Assembly (NCBI GenBank): GCA_035638075.1
Contig: DASRAU010000029.1
Coordinates: forward strand, 62,001-126,000
Source of the DNA: DASRAU01 sp035638075
Lineage (GTDB): Bacteria; Acidobacteriota; Polarisedimenticolia; Gp22-AA2
Length of the DNA: 64,000 nt
Direction: 5' to 3'
The position numbers and the translations under genes are program-made. Below the pieces are notes generated by a model that saw only the letters and a list, made by a program, of their open reading frames with translations, did no database searches and was not told the origin of the DNA. Positions within the stretch are counted from its first letter, which is position 1; every line of letters starts with the position of its first letter. Shown here piece by piece: positions 55,972-64,000 of this stretch.

Positions 55972-56646
55972 TCAGACCTCGAGGACGTAGCCGACGCCGC
56001 TCACCGTCTTGAGATGACGAGGGTCGGCGGGGTCGGTCTCGATCTTGCGGCGCAGGCGGTGGACGAGCTGCTTGAGCATCTGGCGGTCGCCGGTGCCGCG
56101 ATTCCCCCAGACGTGGATGGTGAGACGCTCGGTCGGCAGGGTGTGGCCGGCGTTGGCGACGAGGAGCTGCAGCAGTCGCCACTCGAGCGCGGTGAGACGG
56201 ACCGGGTCGCCGCCGCGGACAGAGACGCCGCGGCGCTCGGGATCGAGGACGAGGTCGCCGGCGTCGAACTTCGCCTCGCGCCCGTCGGAGACGCGCCGCA
56301 GGAGCGCCCGGACGCGGGCCAGGAGGGTGCGCGGGCTGAACGGCTTGGCGAGATAGTCGTCGGCGCCGAGGTCGAGGCCTTTCACCTGGTCCTCTTCGGC
56401 GGCGCGCACGGTGAGCATCATCACGGGCGTGCGCGACCCGCCCTCGCGGAGGCGCTTCAGGACGTCGAAGCCGTTGGCGCGCGGCATGTTCACGTCGAGG
56501 AGCACGAGGTCCGGCTGCTCCTCCTTGAACACCTTGAGCGCCGCCTCGCCATCCCCCGCCTCGACGATGAGATAGCCCGACTCGCGCAGCGCGAAGGCGA
56601 TGAGCCGGCGCAGCTCGAGGTCGTCGTCCACGACTTCGATCTTCAC
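55972..56646 (-). CDS. OmpR/PhoB-family response regulator
   Basis: 224 aa. Receiver domain with VVDDDLELRRL, phospho-acceptor Asp in LVLLDVNMPRANG, Thr/Lys switch in MMLTVRA and LAKPFSPRTL. A winged-helix DNA-binding domain follows (LTALEWRLLQLLVANAGHTLPTERL, VHRLRRKIE, VSGVGYVLEV). It overlaps the histidine kinase stop by 4 nt (ATGA, 56643-56646), so the pair is co-translated, with the kinase first. The regulated genes are unknown; the neighbouring sulfate-uptake genes are candidates only by position. Confidence 0.92.
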   Translation of the reverse strand: MKIEVVDDDLELRRLIAFALRESGYLIVEAGDGEAALKVFKEEQPDLVLLDVNMPRANGFDVLKRLREGGSRTPVMMLTVRAAEEDQVKGLDLGADDYLAKPFSPRTLLARVRALLRRVSDGREAKFDAGDLVLDPERRGVSVRGGDPVRLTALEWRLLQLLVANAGHTLPTERLTIHVWGNRGTGDRQMLKQLVHRLRRKIETDPADPRHLKTVSGVGYVLEV

Positions 56647-58856
56647 GAGGTGCGCGCTTCGGCGGCGGCGCGGGCGGTGCGGGCGTCGATCGGCAGCGTC
56701 AGCACCAGGCGCGCCCCCGTGGCGGCCTGCGCGCCGGGCCGGGCGCGGCTGCCGCCGGCGGGGCGGGCTTCGACGTGGCCGCCGTGCCGCTCGACGATCG
56801 ACTTGACGATGTAGAGACCGAGCCCCATGCCGCTCTGCTCCGGCTCCTCACCCGGCGAGCGCATGAACGGCTCGAAGAGCAGCACGCCGTCCTCCGCCGG
56901 GAAGCCGGGCCCCTGGTCCTCGACCCACAGCGTGACGTTGGAGCGATCGAGCTGGCCGCCGATGCGGATGACGGTGCTGGTCGGCGCGAACTTGTTGGCG
57001 TTGGCGATCAGGTTCACGAACACCTGCACCAGGCGCGGCGCATCCCCCAACACCTCTGGCAGCGGATACGGCAGGTCGACCTCGAGCCGCTGGCCGCGCA
57101 GGTCGAGCAGGGGTGCGGTCGCCTGCGCCGCTTCCTCCACCACCTCGTCGAGGTTGAGCGGCTGGCGGCGGATCTCCGAGTGGCCGGCGTCGAGCCGCAC
57201 GCTCTCCAGCAGGTTGTCGATGAGCTGCGTCAGCCGCAGCGCGCCGCGCTCGAGCGACTTGAGCAGATCGACGGTCTCGGGGTTGGCGTTCTCCGGCAGC
57301 CGATCGCGCAAAAGCTCCAGCGAGGCGAGCTGCGCCGACAACGGCGTGCGGAACTCGTGGGTGATGTTGGCCAGCACGGCGTCGCGCAGCCGCCGCGTCG
57401 CCTCGATCTCGGTCTCGTCGCGGATCAGCTGGAACTGCCGGCCGGCCGCCGCGTCGCCGCCGGTCCCTTCCGCCTCGTCGTCGCGTCCGGCCGCCGGCGG
57501 CGCGCTGTTGATGACCACGGTGCGCAGGCTGCCGTTCCCGAGGAGCAGGCGCTCGGTGGAGCGGGCGCCGCCGCGGAAGCGGGCGTCGAGGATGGGACAG
57601 TTGTCCTCGCACGGGCGGATGCCGTCGGGCCCCTGCGGGTTCAGCAGGTCGCCGCAGAAGCGGCCGATGGCGTCTTTCGGGTCGATGCCGAGCAGGTCGG
57701 CGGTCTGCCGGTTCAGGAAGCGGACGCGGCGTTCGCGATCCACCGCGTACACGCCCTCCGAGATGCCGCCGAGGATCGCCTCGGCGTCCTTGCGGCGCCG
57801 GCGCGACTCGGCGGTGAGATCGAGCAGCTGGCCGCGCATCTCCTCCATCGAGCCGGCCAGCTCGGCCAGCTCCACCGCCTCGGCCGGGCGCGGGATGGGG
57901 GTCGTCAGGTCCCCGCGTCCGATGCGCCTCGTGGCGCGCGTCAGCTCCTCGATCGGGCGCGCCAGGCGTCGCGCCACCGCGGTGGCGAGCAGCGCCGCGA
58001 TGCCGCCGGCGAGGATCCCGACCGCGAGCACCGAGCGGAACAGACCGCGCGCCGCGGCGTCGATCTCGCCGATCGGCAGCGCCGTCTCGATGAGCGCCTC
58101 GGGGGCGCCGCCCCGGGTCGTCACCGGCTCGAGGGCCAGGTACGCGCCCGACGAATCGACTCGCGCCGCCAGCGGATGGCCCTCTTCGAGCGCCCGCTGC
58201 CGCAGCGACGCCCGGTCCGAGGCCTCCTCGGAGATCTCGCGCCACCCGAGCAGCTCGACATGCAGGCCTCCCTGGGCGCTCAGCGACTTCTCGAACGGCT
58301 CGTCGGCGAGCCGCGCCATGACCATGAGCGTCTGGGTGGCGCTCGTGGCGGGGACGGGCTGCAGGCCGGCGGCCGGCTCCCCTTTCTCGAGCGGCGCCGT
58401 CCCGACGAGCAGGAACGGCACCGAGCCTATGCGCGGCCCGAGGTACCAGCCGCCCGGCGGGGCGCCGGCGAGCGACTGCACGATGTTCCCCCACGGCAGC
58501 TCGGGAGGATTCGCGGCCAGCAGGTTGCCGCCACGCACCAGGGCGCAGCCGGAGAGGCCGCTGGCGATGCGGGCGCGGGTCACGAACGCGGTCAGCGCTT
58601 CGCGGTTCTGGGTGGCGAGCGCGCTCTGCAGCCCGGGCCGCTCCAGAGCCTGGCGGGCCGCCGCGACCAGGTCCTCCCCCGCCAGCCGCAGCGCCTGGCG
58701 GGCGCCGGTGGCCGCGAGACGGGCGCGCGCCAGCGCCTGGTCGTTCGCCAGGCGACGCAGATCAATCGCCGCGGCGGTCACGACCGCCACGATGGCGCCT
58801 GTCACCAGCCCGACGTTGAGCGCGATGAGCAGGGTGCGGAGACTCAGCCGGCGCAT
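56643..58856 (-). CDS. Sensor histidine kinase (dCache/HAMP/PAS)
   Basis: 737 aa. N-terminal membrane helix, extracytoplasmic sensor of about 240 residues, second helix (LAVGILAGGIAALLATAVA), HAMP linker (RPIEELTRATRRIGRGDL). Next comes a PAS domain with a cysteine-containing loop, CGDLLNPQ...RPCEDNCPILDA. Then the kinase: HEFRTPLSAQLASLELL (phospho-His), NLIANANKFAPTS, VEDQGPGFPAED and GMGLGLYIVKSIVERHGG. The CGDLL-CEDNCP cysteine set could bind metal or sense redox. It pairs with the response regulator downstream. Confidence 0.9.
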   Translation of the reverse strand: MRRLSLRTLLIALNVGLVTGAIVAVVTAAAIDLRRLANDQALARARLAATGARQALRLAGEDLVAAARQALERPGLQSALATQNREALTAFVTRARIASGLSGCALVRGGNLLAANPPELPWGNIVQSLAGAPPGGWYLGPRIGSVPFLLVGTAPLEKGEPAAGLQPVPATSATQTLMVMARLADEPFEKSLSAQGGLHVELLGWREISEEASDRASLRQRALEEGHPLAARVDSSGAYLALEPVTTRGGAPEALIETALPIGEIDAAARGLFRSVLAVGILAGGIAALLATAVARRLARPIEELTRATRRIGRGDLTTPIPRPAEAVELAELAGSMEEMRGQLLDLTAESRRRRKDAEAILGGISEGVYAVDRERRVRFLNRQTADLLGIDPKDAIGRFCGDLLNPQGPDGIRPCEDNCPILDARFRGGARSTERLLLGNGSLRTVVINSAPPAAGRDDEAEGTGGDAAAGRQFQLIRDETEIEATRRLRDAVLANITHEFRTPLSAQLASLELLRDRLPENANPETVDLLKSLERGALRLTQLIDNLLESVRLDAGHSEIRRQPLNLDEVVEEAAQATAPLLDLRGQRLEVDLPYPLPEVLGDAPRLVQVFVNLIANANKFAPTSTVIRIGGQLDRSNVTLWVEDQGPGFPAEDGVLLFEPFMRSPGEEPEQSGMGLGLYIVKSIVERHGGHVEARPAGGSRARPGAQAATGARLVLTLPIDARTARAAAEARTS

Positions 58857-58904
58857 CGCACCATCATACGAGGCTTCCTGCGGGCGCGCCGCTTCCGCGG
58901 CGCT

Positions 58905-59747
58905 TCAAGCCATCCTCCGGCCGGCCCGCCACTCGACGGCGCTCTTGGCGACCAGGGTGGCGAGCGCCAGGAGCGTCAGGAGCGACGCGACCCCGAACGC
59001 CGCGGCGATCTGGTACTCGTTGTAGAGGATCTCGACGTGCAGCGGGATGGTGTTGGTCTGGCCGCGGATGTGCCCCGACACGACCGACACGGCGCCGAAC
59101 TCCCCCATCGCGCGCGCGTTGCACAGGATGACGCCGTAGAGGATGCCCCACTTGATCTTCGGCAGGCTGACGTACAGGAAGGTCTGCCAGCCGCGCGCGC
59201 CGAGCGTCAGCGCCGCCTGCTCCTCGTCGGTCCCCTGGGATTCGAGCAGCGGGATCAGCTCGCGCGCGATGAGCGGCGAGGTGATGAACAAGGTCGCGAG
59301 AACGATCCCCGGCAGCGCGAAGATGATCTTGAAGTCGTGTTTCGTCGCCCAGTGGCCGAGGTAGCCCTGCGCGCCGAAAAGCAGCACGAAGATCATCCCG
59401 GAGATCACCGGCGAAACGCTGAACGGCAGGTCGAGGAGCGACGTCAGGAAGCCGCGGCCGCGGAACTCGAAGCGGGCGATGAGCCACGCCGCCGCCAGCC
59501 CGAAGACCAGGTTGATCGGCACGACCAGCGCCGCGACCGTGAGGGTCAGCTTCACCGCCGCGAGCGCCGCCGGGTCGGAGACCGCCTGCGCGTAAACGCT
59601 CCACCCTTTTCGGAAGGCCTCGACGAAGACGACGACGAGGGGCGCCAGCAGGAACAGCCCGAGGAACGCCAGCGCCGCGCCGATGAGGAAGGCGTGCACC
59701 GGCCCCGACGAGTGCCCCCGTCCCTCCGCCGGCTCGCCCGGTCTCAT
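58905..59747 (-). CDS. cysW: Sulfate ABC transporter permease CysW
   Basis: 280 aa, six predicted membrane helices. The ABC permease EAA loop is AALTLGARGWQTFLYVSLPKI, and the cysW-type RAMGEFGAVSVVSGHIRGQTNT motif is present. The ATG overlaps the CysT stop by 4 nt (59744-59747). The usual next gene would be the CysA ATPase, but a histidine kinase begins 49 nt after it instead, so the ATPase is missing here. Confidence 0.9.
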   Translation of the reverse strand: MRPGEPAEGRGHSSGPVHAFLIGAALAFLGLFLLAPLVVVFVEAFRKGWSVYAQAVSDPAALAAVKLTLTVAALVVPINLVFGLAAAWLIARFEFRGRGFLTSLLDLPFSVSPVISGMIFVLLFGAQGYLGHWATKHDFKIIFALPGIVLATLFITSPLIARELIPLLESQGTDEEQAALTLGARGWQTFLYVSLPKIKWGILYGVILCNARAMGEFGAVSVVSGHIRGQTNTIPLHVEILYNEYQIAAAFGVASLLTLLALATLVAKSAVEWRAGRRMA

Positions 59748-60580
59748 GCGCGCGCCACCGGACGCGAGGTCCACGCCGACAGCGCGTTCACGGCGAGGAG
59801 CAGGGTGAACGAGACGAGCAGGAACCCGAGCGCGATCGCCGCAGCACCCGCGTAGTTGTACTGCTCGAGCTGGATCATGATGAGCAGCGGCGTGACCTCG
59901 GTCTTGCCCGGCATGTTGCCGGCGATGAAGATGACCGAGCCGTATTCGCCGAGACCGCGCGCGAAAGCCAGGGTCGTGCCGGTCAGGAGCCCCGGCAGGA
60001 GCTCCGGAAGGATGACCCGCCAGAACGTTTCGAACGGCCCGGCTCCGAGGCTCGCGGCCGCGCCTTCGATCTGCGGCTCGAGGCCGCGAAGAATCGGCTG
60101 GATGGTGCGCACCACGAAGGGCAGCCCGATGAAGATGAGGGCGATGGTGATGCCGAGCTCCGTGTAGGCGATCTTGACGCCGAGCGGCGCGAAGAGCTGC
60201 CCCGCCCAGCCGCTCGGGGCATAGAAGGTCGTCAGCACGATGCCGGCGACCGCTGTCGGCAGCGCGAACGGCAGGTCGATCATCCCGTCCACGAAGCGCT
60301 TCCCGGGAAACGTGTAGCGCTCCAGCACCCAGGCGACGAGCAGGCCGAAGACGCCGTTGACCAGCGCGGCGAAGCAGGCCGTGCGCAGCGACAGGCTGTA
60401 GGCGGCGATGGTGCGCGGGTCGGTGAGGGTCTTGCCGAGCGCCTCCCATGACAAGGTCGCCGTCTTCAGGAAGAGGGTGGAGAGGGGCAGGAGGATGATC
60501 AGCCCCAGGTAGGTCAGGGTGATCCCCATCGACAGCCCGAATCCCGGCAGGACTCGTCCTCCCTGCCGCCTCTCCGCCAT
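59744..60580 (-). CDS. cysT: Sulfate ABC transporter permease CysT (CysU)
   Basis: 278 aa, six helices. EAA loop AAASLGAGPFETFWRVILPELLPG, and the cysT-type LARGLGEYGSVIFIAGNMPGKTEV motif. It forms the inner-membrane channel with CysW. It follows the binding-protein gene by 39 nt in the same operon. Confidence 0.92.
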   Translation of the reverse strand: MAERRQGGRVLPGFGLSMGITLTYLGLIILLPLSTLFLKTATLSWEALGKTLTDPRTIAAYSLSLRTACFAALVNGVFGLLVAWVLERYTFPGKRFVDGMIDLPFALPTAVAGIVLTTFYAPSGWAGQLFAPLGVKIAYTELGITIALIFIGLPFVVRTIQPILRGLEPQIEGAAASLGAGPFETFWRVILPELLPGLLTGTTLAFARGLGEYGSVIFIAGNMPGKTEVTPLLIMIQLEQYNYAGAAAIALGFLLVSFTLLLAVNALSAWTSRPVARA

Positions 60581-60619
60581 GCGTGTCTCCGCCGCCGCCC
60601 GCGCCCGCGATGAGGCGAC

Positions 60620-61660
60620 CTACTTCGTCGCCATGATCCTGTCGAACGTGCCGCCGTCGGCGAAGTGGGTGGCCTGTGCCTTCGCCCAGCCGCCGAAGAC
60701 CTCGTCGATGGTGAAGGTCTTCACCCCGGGGAAATCGGCGCCGTGCTTCGCCGCGATCGCCTGGTCGCGCGGACGGAAGTAGTGCTTCGCGGCGATCTCC
60801 TGCCCCTCCGGCGAGAACAGGAACTCGAGATAGGCCTGCGCCAGGTCCTTCGTGTTGTGTTTCGCCACGACGCGATCGACCACGGCGACGGGCGGCTCTG
60901 CCAGGATGGTCGTGGACGGCACGACGATCTCCACCTTGCCCTTGGCCATCTCGCGCGCCGCGAACAGGGCCTCGTTCTCCCAGGCGATGAGGACGTCGCC
61001 GATGCCGCGCTCGACGAAGGTGACGGTTGCGCCGCGCGCCCCGGTGTCCAGGATGGGGACGTTCTTCAGGATACCGGTGAGGAGCGCCGTCGCGGCCGCG
61101 TCGTTGCCGCCCGGCTTCTTGAGCGCGGCGCCCCACGCCGCAAGATAGTTCCAACGCGCCCCGCCCGAGGTCTTCGGGTTCGGCGTGATCACCTGGATGC
61201 CCGGGCGGCCGAGGTCCTCCCAGTCCTTGATCTTCTTCGGGTTGCCGGCGCGCACGAGGAACACGATGGTCGAGGTGTAGGGGCAGGAGTTCTGCGGCAG
61301 TCTCCCCTGCCACGCGCGCGGCAGGAGCCCCGCCTTGGCGATGTTGTCGATGTCGTACGCCAGGGCCAGGGTGACCACGTCGCCTTCGAGTCCGTCGATG
61401 ACGGCGCGGGCCTGCTTCCCCGAGCCGCCGTGCGACTGGTTGATGGATACAGCCGTTCCTTTCTGAGCCTGCCATTTCTTCGCGAAGGCGGTGTTGATCT
61501 CCTGGTACAGCTCGCGGGTCGGGTCGTACGAGACGTTCAGCAGGGCGTTCCCGGCGGCGGCGCGCGCCGGGGCGGCGCCGCCGACCAGGGCGACGACCAC
61601 GGCGAGCACGGCGACAGCGGGAATGGCCAGGGACAGCAGCAAGCGCAAAGGCTTGTTCAT
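60620..61660 (-). CDS. sbp: Periplasmic sulfate-binding protein
   Basis: 346 aa. Signal peptide with several hydrophobic turns ending PARA. The mature protein has the Sbp/CysP pattern: LLNVSYDPTRELYQEIN, then SHGGSGKQARAVIDGLEGDVVTLALAYDID, GNPKKIKDWEDLGRPGIQVITPNPKTSGGARWNYLAAW, and GRVFT-like C-terminal FTIDEVFGGWAKAQATHFADGGTFDRI. It delivers sulfate (or thiosulfate) to CysTW. A strong GGAGGG lies 4 nt before the ATG. It starts 10 nt after the porin stop. Confidence 0.93.
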   Translation of the reverse strand: MNKPLRLLLSLAIPAVAVLAVVVALVGGAAPARAAAGNALLNVSYDPTRELYQEINTAFAKKWQAQKGTAVSINQSHGGSGKQARAVIDGLEGDVVTLALAYDIDNIAKAGLLPRAWQGRLPQNSCPYTSTIVFLVRAGNPKKIKDWEDLGRPGIQVITPNPKTSGGARWNYLAAWGAALKKPGGNDAAATALLTGILKNVPILDTGARGATVTFVERGIGDVLIAWENEALFAAREMAKGKVEIVVPSTTILAEPPVAVVDRVVAKHNTKDLAQAYLEFLFSPEGQEIAAKHYFRPRDQAIAAKHGADFPGVKTFTIDEVFGGWAKAQATHFADGGTFDRIMATK

Positions 61661-61670
61661 CGCACCCTCC

Positions 61671-63212
61671 TCAGAACGAAACCTGGAAACGGCTGTAGAT
61701 GACACGCTCGTCCTCGCGATCACCGACGGCGGCGCCTCCCTCGAAGCGCGTCTCGATGTAGTCGAGCATCAGCTTGGCGTTGCGGCTCATGTACCAGTTG
61801 GCTCCGAAGCCGCGATCGCGCGCCACTTCGGCCGAGGTGGCCGGATTGGAATAGAACGGGAACGCGTTCGCGTCTTCCCGCTGCGCCCCGGCGCGGGCGA
61901 CCAGCTCGAACGCCCCCCAGGTGTGCGCGTCGGGATCGAACGGCTTTTTCGGCGTGACCCCCTTGAACGAGGTGACGTCGTCGGTCAGGAGGAACGAGGC
62001 GGTGGCGTCCCAGGCGTCGGCTGTCAGATTCGTCGACGAGGTGTCGCGCGTCACCTCCTGGTATGAGCGCGCGGCCTCCGCGAGCAGCCCGAAGCGCCCG
62101 ATCGACCAATACACCTGCGGGGACACCCGCTTGCGGCTTCCGCTAGCGACCGTCGTCCCGGCGGCGGTCGCCGGTGTCGTGGCGGTGGCGTCGGTGCGGT
62201 AGGTCAGCAGGGTCTGCTGTCCCGGGGTCCGGTAGGTCGGCAGGCCCGGAGCGGCCGGCGTCCCTTCGCTGTTCCCGTAGGTGGCAGCGACACCGATGCC
62301 GAAGCCCCGGAACGCCGTCGACGCGGTGCGCAGGAAAGGCTGCACGAAGACGCGCGCGCTGCCGTCCTTGCCGTTGGTGGTGTCGAGGTCGGCGCTGCCG
62401 CCGTCGGGCACGCCGTTCCAGATGCCGGCCGACCAGTTGAGGAGGCCCTCCATCGGGTCACCTCCGAGCATCAGGCCGATGTCGCGGTTGGGGGAGATGT
62501 TGGTGACGAAATCGCGCTCGACGAAGAGCATGTCCTGCGCCGACTGCAGGCGTTCGAGGCCGAACGGCACCTTCGTCTTGCCGGCGCGCAGCGCGCTCGT
62601 CGCCCCGAAGCGCCAGCCGACGTAGGCATCCTGCAGCACGGTCGTGCCCAGTCCGAAGTCCGGCATGATGCGGAAGTCGAAGCGATTCGAGACGCTGCCC
62701 TCGAAGATGGGACGTATGCGGCGCAGCTGCCAGGTGTTGGTGACGGGCCGATCGTCGTCCTCGGTGAAGAAGCGCCCGTCCACCTGGAGGTAGCCGCCGA
62801 CGCGGATCCACGATGACCCGTCGGCCGACTTGATGCGGATGCCCTCGCGTCCCGCCGTCACGGTCGGATTGGTCTTCGCCTTCTCGGCCGCCTGCTCCTG
62901 CGTCACCTCGTCACGCCGCTCGAGCAGCTTCAGACGCTCGTCGAGCTCCTTTGTTGTGGCCCCGGCGGGCGCCGGCTCCGCGGCGGCCGCGTCCCCGGCG
63001 GCTTCGTCCGCAGGCGGCGCGGCCTCGTCGGCGGGCGCGGCATCGTCGGCCGCTTCGGCGTCGGCCGGAGGTGCCTCAGGCACCGGTTGTTCCTCGGGAG
63101 GAGGTGGCGCCGGGGGTGGATCTTCCGCCCGCGCCGGTCGCATCGCCCCGGTCGAAAGTCCCAGCATGAACAGCAGTCCCAGCATCCCGGTCCGGATTCC
63201 GCGTCGCGTCAC
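61671..63212 (-). CDS. Phosphate-selective porin (OprO/OprP)-like porin, probably for sulfate
   Basis: 513 aa. Signal peptide (MLGLLFMLGLSTGAMRPARA), then an Ala/Pro/Glu/Asp-rich segment (about 30-85) and a short coiled coil (KELDERLKLLERRDEVTQEQAAEKA). An OprP-type barrel follows from GWRF-like strands (YVGWRFGATSALRAGKTKVPFGLERLQSAQDMLFVERDF) to the C-terminal aromatic VIYSRFQVSF. The OprP family admits oxyanions. Since the next gene is a sulfate-binding protein, the natural solute here is probably sulfate; this is inferred from position. Confidence 0.85.
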   Translation of the reverse strand: MTRRGIRTGMLGLLFMLGLSTGAMRPARAEDPPPAPPPPEEQPVPEAPPADAEAADDAAPADEAAPPADEAAGDAAAAEPAPAGATTKELDERLKLLERRDEVTQEQAAEKAKTNPTVTAGREGIRIKSADGSSWIRVGGYLQVDGRFFTEDDDRPVTNTWQLRRIRPIFEGSVSNRFDFRIMPDFGLGTTVLQDAYVGWRFGATSALRAGKTKVPFGLERLQSAQDMLFVERDFVTNISPNRDIGLMLGGDPMEGLLNWSAGIWNGVPDGGSADLDTTNGKDGSARVFVQPFLRTASTAFRGFGIGVAATYGNSEGTPAAPGLPTYRTPGQQTLLTYRTDATATTPATAAGTTVASGSRKRVSPQVYWSIGRFGLLAEAARSYQEVTRDTSSTNLTADAWDATASFLLTDDVTSFKGVTPKKPFDPDAHTWGAFELVARAGAQREDANAFPFYSNPATSAEVARDRGFGANWYMSRNAKLMLDYIETRFEGGAAVGDREDERVIYSRFQVSF

Positions 63213-63459
63213 GTGCGCGCTCCAGGAGCGGAGCCTCCGGAAGTCCGGTCGGATCCTCGTCAGCGTGGTTCACATCGGGGCGGCGGAGATCGTTCGGTTG
63301 TCCGATTCGACCCGCGTCGCCATTCGGCTCTTCGTCCCGTACCCGCACCTTCTCGCGCCGCTCGATGAGCGTGACGCACCCGTCGTGCACGGTGATCTCG
63401 ACCGAGCCGAAGCGCAGCCCGCGCAGCGCGCGGGCGATGGCGTCCATCACCGGGCTCAT
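63076..63459 (-). CDS. DUF2292 (YezD-like) small protein with extended C-terminus
   Basis: 127 aa. The first 45 residues (MSPVMDAIARALRGLRFGSVEITVHDGCVTLIERREKVRV) match the DUF2292 family, which is usually only 50-60 aa and is often next to sulfur-uptake genes. The rest is low-complexity and rich in Arg, Asp and Gly. It overlaps the porin gene by 137 nt in another frame, so the original stop was probably lost by mutation. It starts inside the stop of the universal stress protein gene (ATGA, 63456-63459). Confidence 0.65.
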   Translation of the reverse strand: MSPVMDAIARALRGLRFGSVEITVHDGCVTLIERREKVRVRDEEPNGDAGRIGQPNDLRRPDVNHADEDPTGLPEAPLLERARDATRNPDRDAGTAVHAGTFDRGDATGAGGRSTPGATSSRGTTGA

Positions 63460-64000
63460 GGCCGCCACGGCTCACCCGGGTGCGACCGGACGATGAGGAT
63501 CGGCCGGTCGGAGGCGGCGGCGATGAGATCGCCGGTCACGCCGTGCAGGTTGAGGCGGCCGCGCTCGTCCGGCAGCGGCGCGCCGAGCACCAGGAGATCG
63601 GCGTTGCCCTCGTCCATCTCCGCCATCACCTCGTCGCGCACGTTGCCGTGCCGCAGGACGGTCTTCGAGGTGACGCCGAGCAGCGACAGGGTGCGCATGC
63701 CGGCCTGCAGGAACCGCTCCGCCTGGCGACGCTCGGCTTCGAAGTGCTGCTCGGGCAGGACGGTCATGATCGTCACCTCGCTCCCGAGGTGGCGGATGAG
63801 GCGGCCGGCGAACAGGATGTCCTCCTTCGCCGGCTCGCCGACCGCAACACCGATGACCGCCTTCAGAGGAACGCGCGGCGGCCCCTGGTCCGGGTTCGAG
63901 GCCTTGCTTCCCGAGGCGGAGGCGCGGGCGCCGTGATCGGCGTCGAGCGGGATGAGCAGGACGCTGTGGTCCCCCGCGCCCAGCAGGCGCTCGGCCAGGG
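63456..64000 (-). CDS. Tandem universal-stress-protein domain protein, 5' end cut by the window
   Basis: Only the last 181 codons are in the window. They hold the end of one UspA-like domain (LLGAGDHSVLLIPLDAD) and a complete second one (VPLKAVIGVAVGEPAKEDILFAGRLIRHLGSE to GVTGDLIAAASDRPILIVRS). GVTGDL with DRPILIV matches the ATP-binding G-2x-G-9x-G(S/T) region only in part. The first domain and start codon lie beyond base 64000. It could be a plain tandem Usp or the tail of a transporter such as a Na+/H+ antiporter. Confidence 0.8.
   Translation of the reverse strand, partial: LAERLLGAGDHSVLLIPLDADHGARASASGSKASNPDQGPPRVPLKAVIGVAVGEPAKEDILFAGRLIRHLGSEVTIMTVLPEQHFEAERRQAERFLQAGMRTLSLLGVTSKTVLRHGNVRDEVMAEMDEGNADLLVLGAPLPDERGRLNLHGVTGDLIAAASDRPILIVRSHPGEPWRP

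Overview
The window is about 64 kb of very GC-rich (roughly 70%) bacterial chromosome with short gaps between genes and many 1-4 nt stop/start overlaps. It encodes outer-membrane proteins (a porin and two further barrel-like proteins), Sec and Tat signal peptides, sortilin-like BNR proteins, M28 and M36 peptidases, MacAB-type exporters and a DUF4215 cysteine-rich repeat. This fits a free-living Gram-negative bacterium, most likely an Acidobacteriota lineage. That placement is inference from gene content; there is no rRNA, tRNA or ribosomal protein gene to test it. No insertion sequence, prophage, integrase or CRISPR array was seen.

Layout. 1-5.3 kb (minus): a lipoprotein esterase, a B12-binding radical SAM enzyme and a PUFA-synthase-like acyltransferase-ACP protein without a ketosynthase, behind a recognisable promoter. 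5.4-8.6 kb: a seven-blade FG-GAP propeller fused to a PhoD-like phosphatase. 8.7-13 kb: a four-gene MacAB-like exporter operon with two separate permeases. 13.1-17.4 kb: small genes, then a phosphodiesterase-superfamily protein with ATP sulfurylase and APS kinase. 17.6-21.3 kb (plus): glycosyltransferase, IspG and a DUF2891 protein. 21.3-24.9 kb (minus): Tat-exported HisC-like aminotransferase, SDR and class I fumarase. 24.9-37.7 kb: a barrel protein, two tandem paralogs of unknown family, a large BNR/sortilin-like protein, a PLP decarboxylase, an ABC-F ATPase and an M36-type peptidase. 37.8-42 kb: M50 protease, dodecin, thioredoxin-like selenoprotein, exonuclease, a decayed DUF4160/DUF2442 pair, GST and AIM24. 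42.3-49 kb: NifU-like protein, CCAEP-tail radical SAM protein, M28 peptidase, hybrid histidine kinase and a barrel-like protein. 49.1-56 kb: rhodanese-like selenoprotein, ATP-grasp enzyme, citrate synthase, RluA-type synthase, STAS protein and a modular secreted protein. 56-64 kb (minus): a two-component system and a sulfate-uptake operon (universal stress protein, DUF2292, porin, binding protein, two permeases).

The most notable content is selenium-related. Two genes, a membrane-anchored thioredoxin-like protein (38847-39476) and an exported rhodanese-like protein (49074-49517), are each interrupted by one in-frame TGA. The TGA lies exactly at the catalytic cysteine position, giving UxxC motifs. 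Each TGA is followed by an 8-bp hairpin with a 3-nt loop starting with G, 23-24 nt downstream, which is the position expected for a bacterial SECIS element. Between them lies a radical SAM protein ending in the CCAEP tail, a family whose other members carry selenocysteine there. Together they suggest a selenium- and sulfur-handling theme in the cell envelope. The Sec machinery (selA, selB, selC, selD) is not in the window. Sulfate uptake (58.9-63.2 kb) and activation (15.5-17.4 kb) are also present, but no CysA ATPase is seen.
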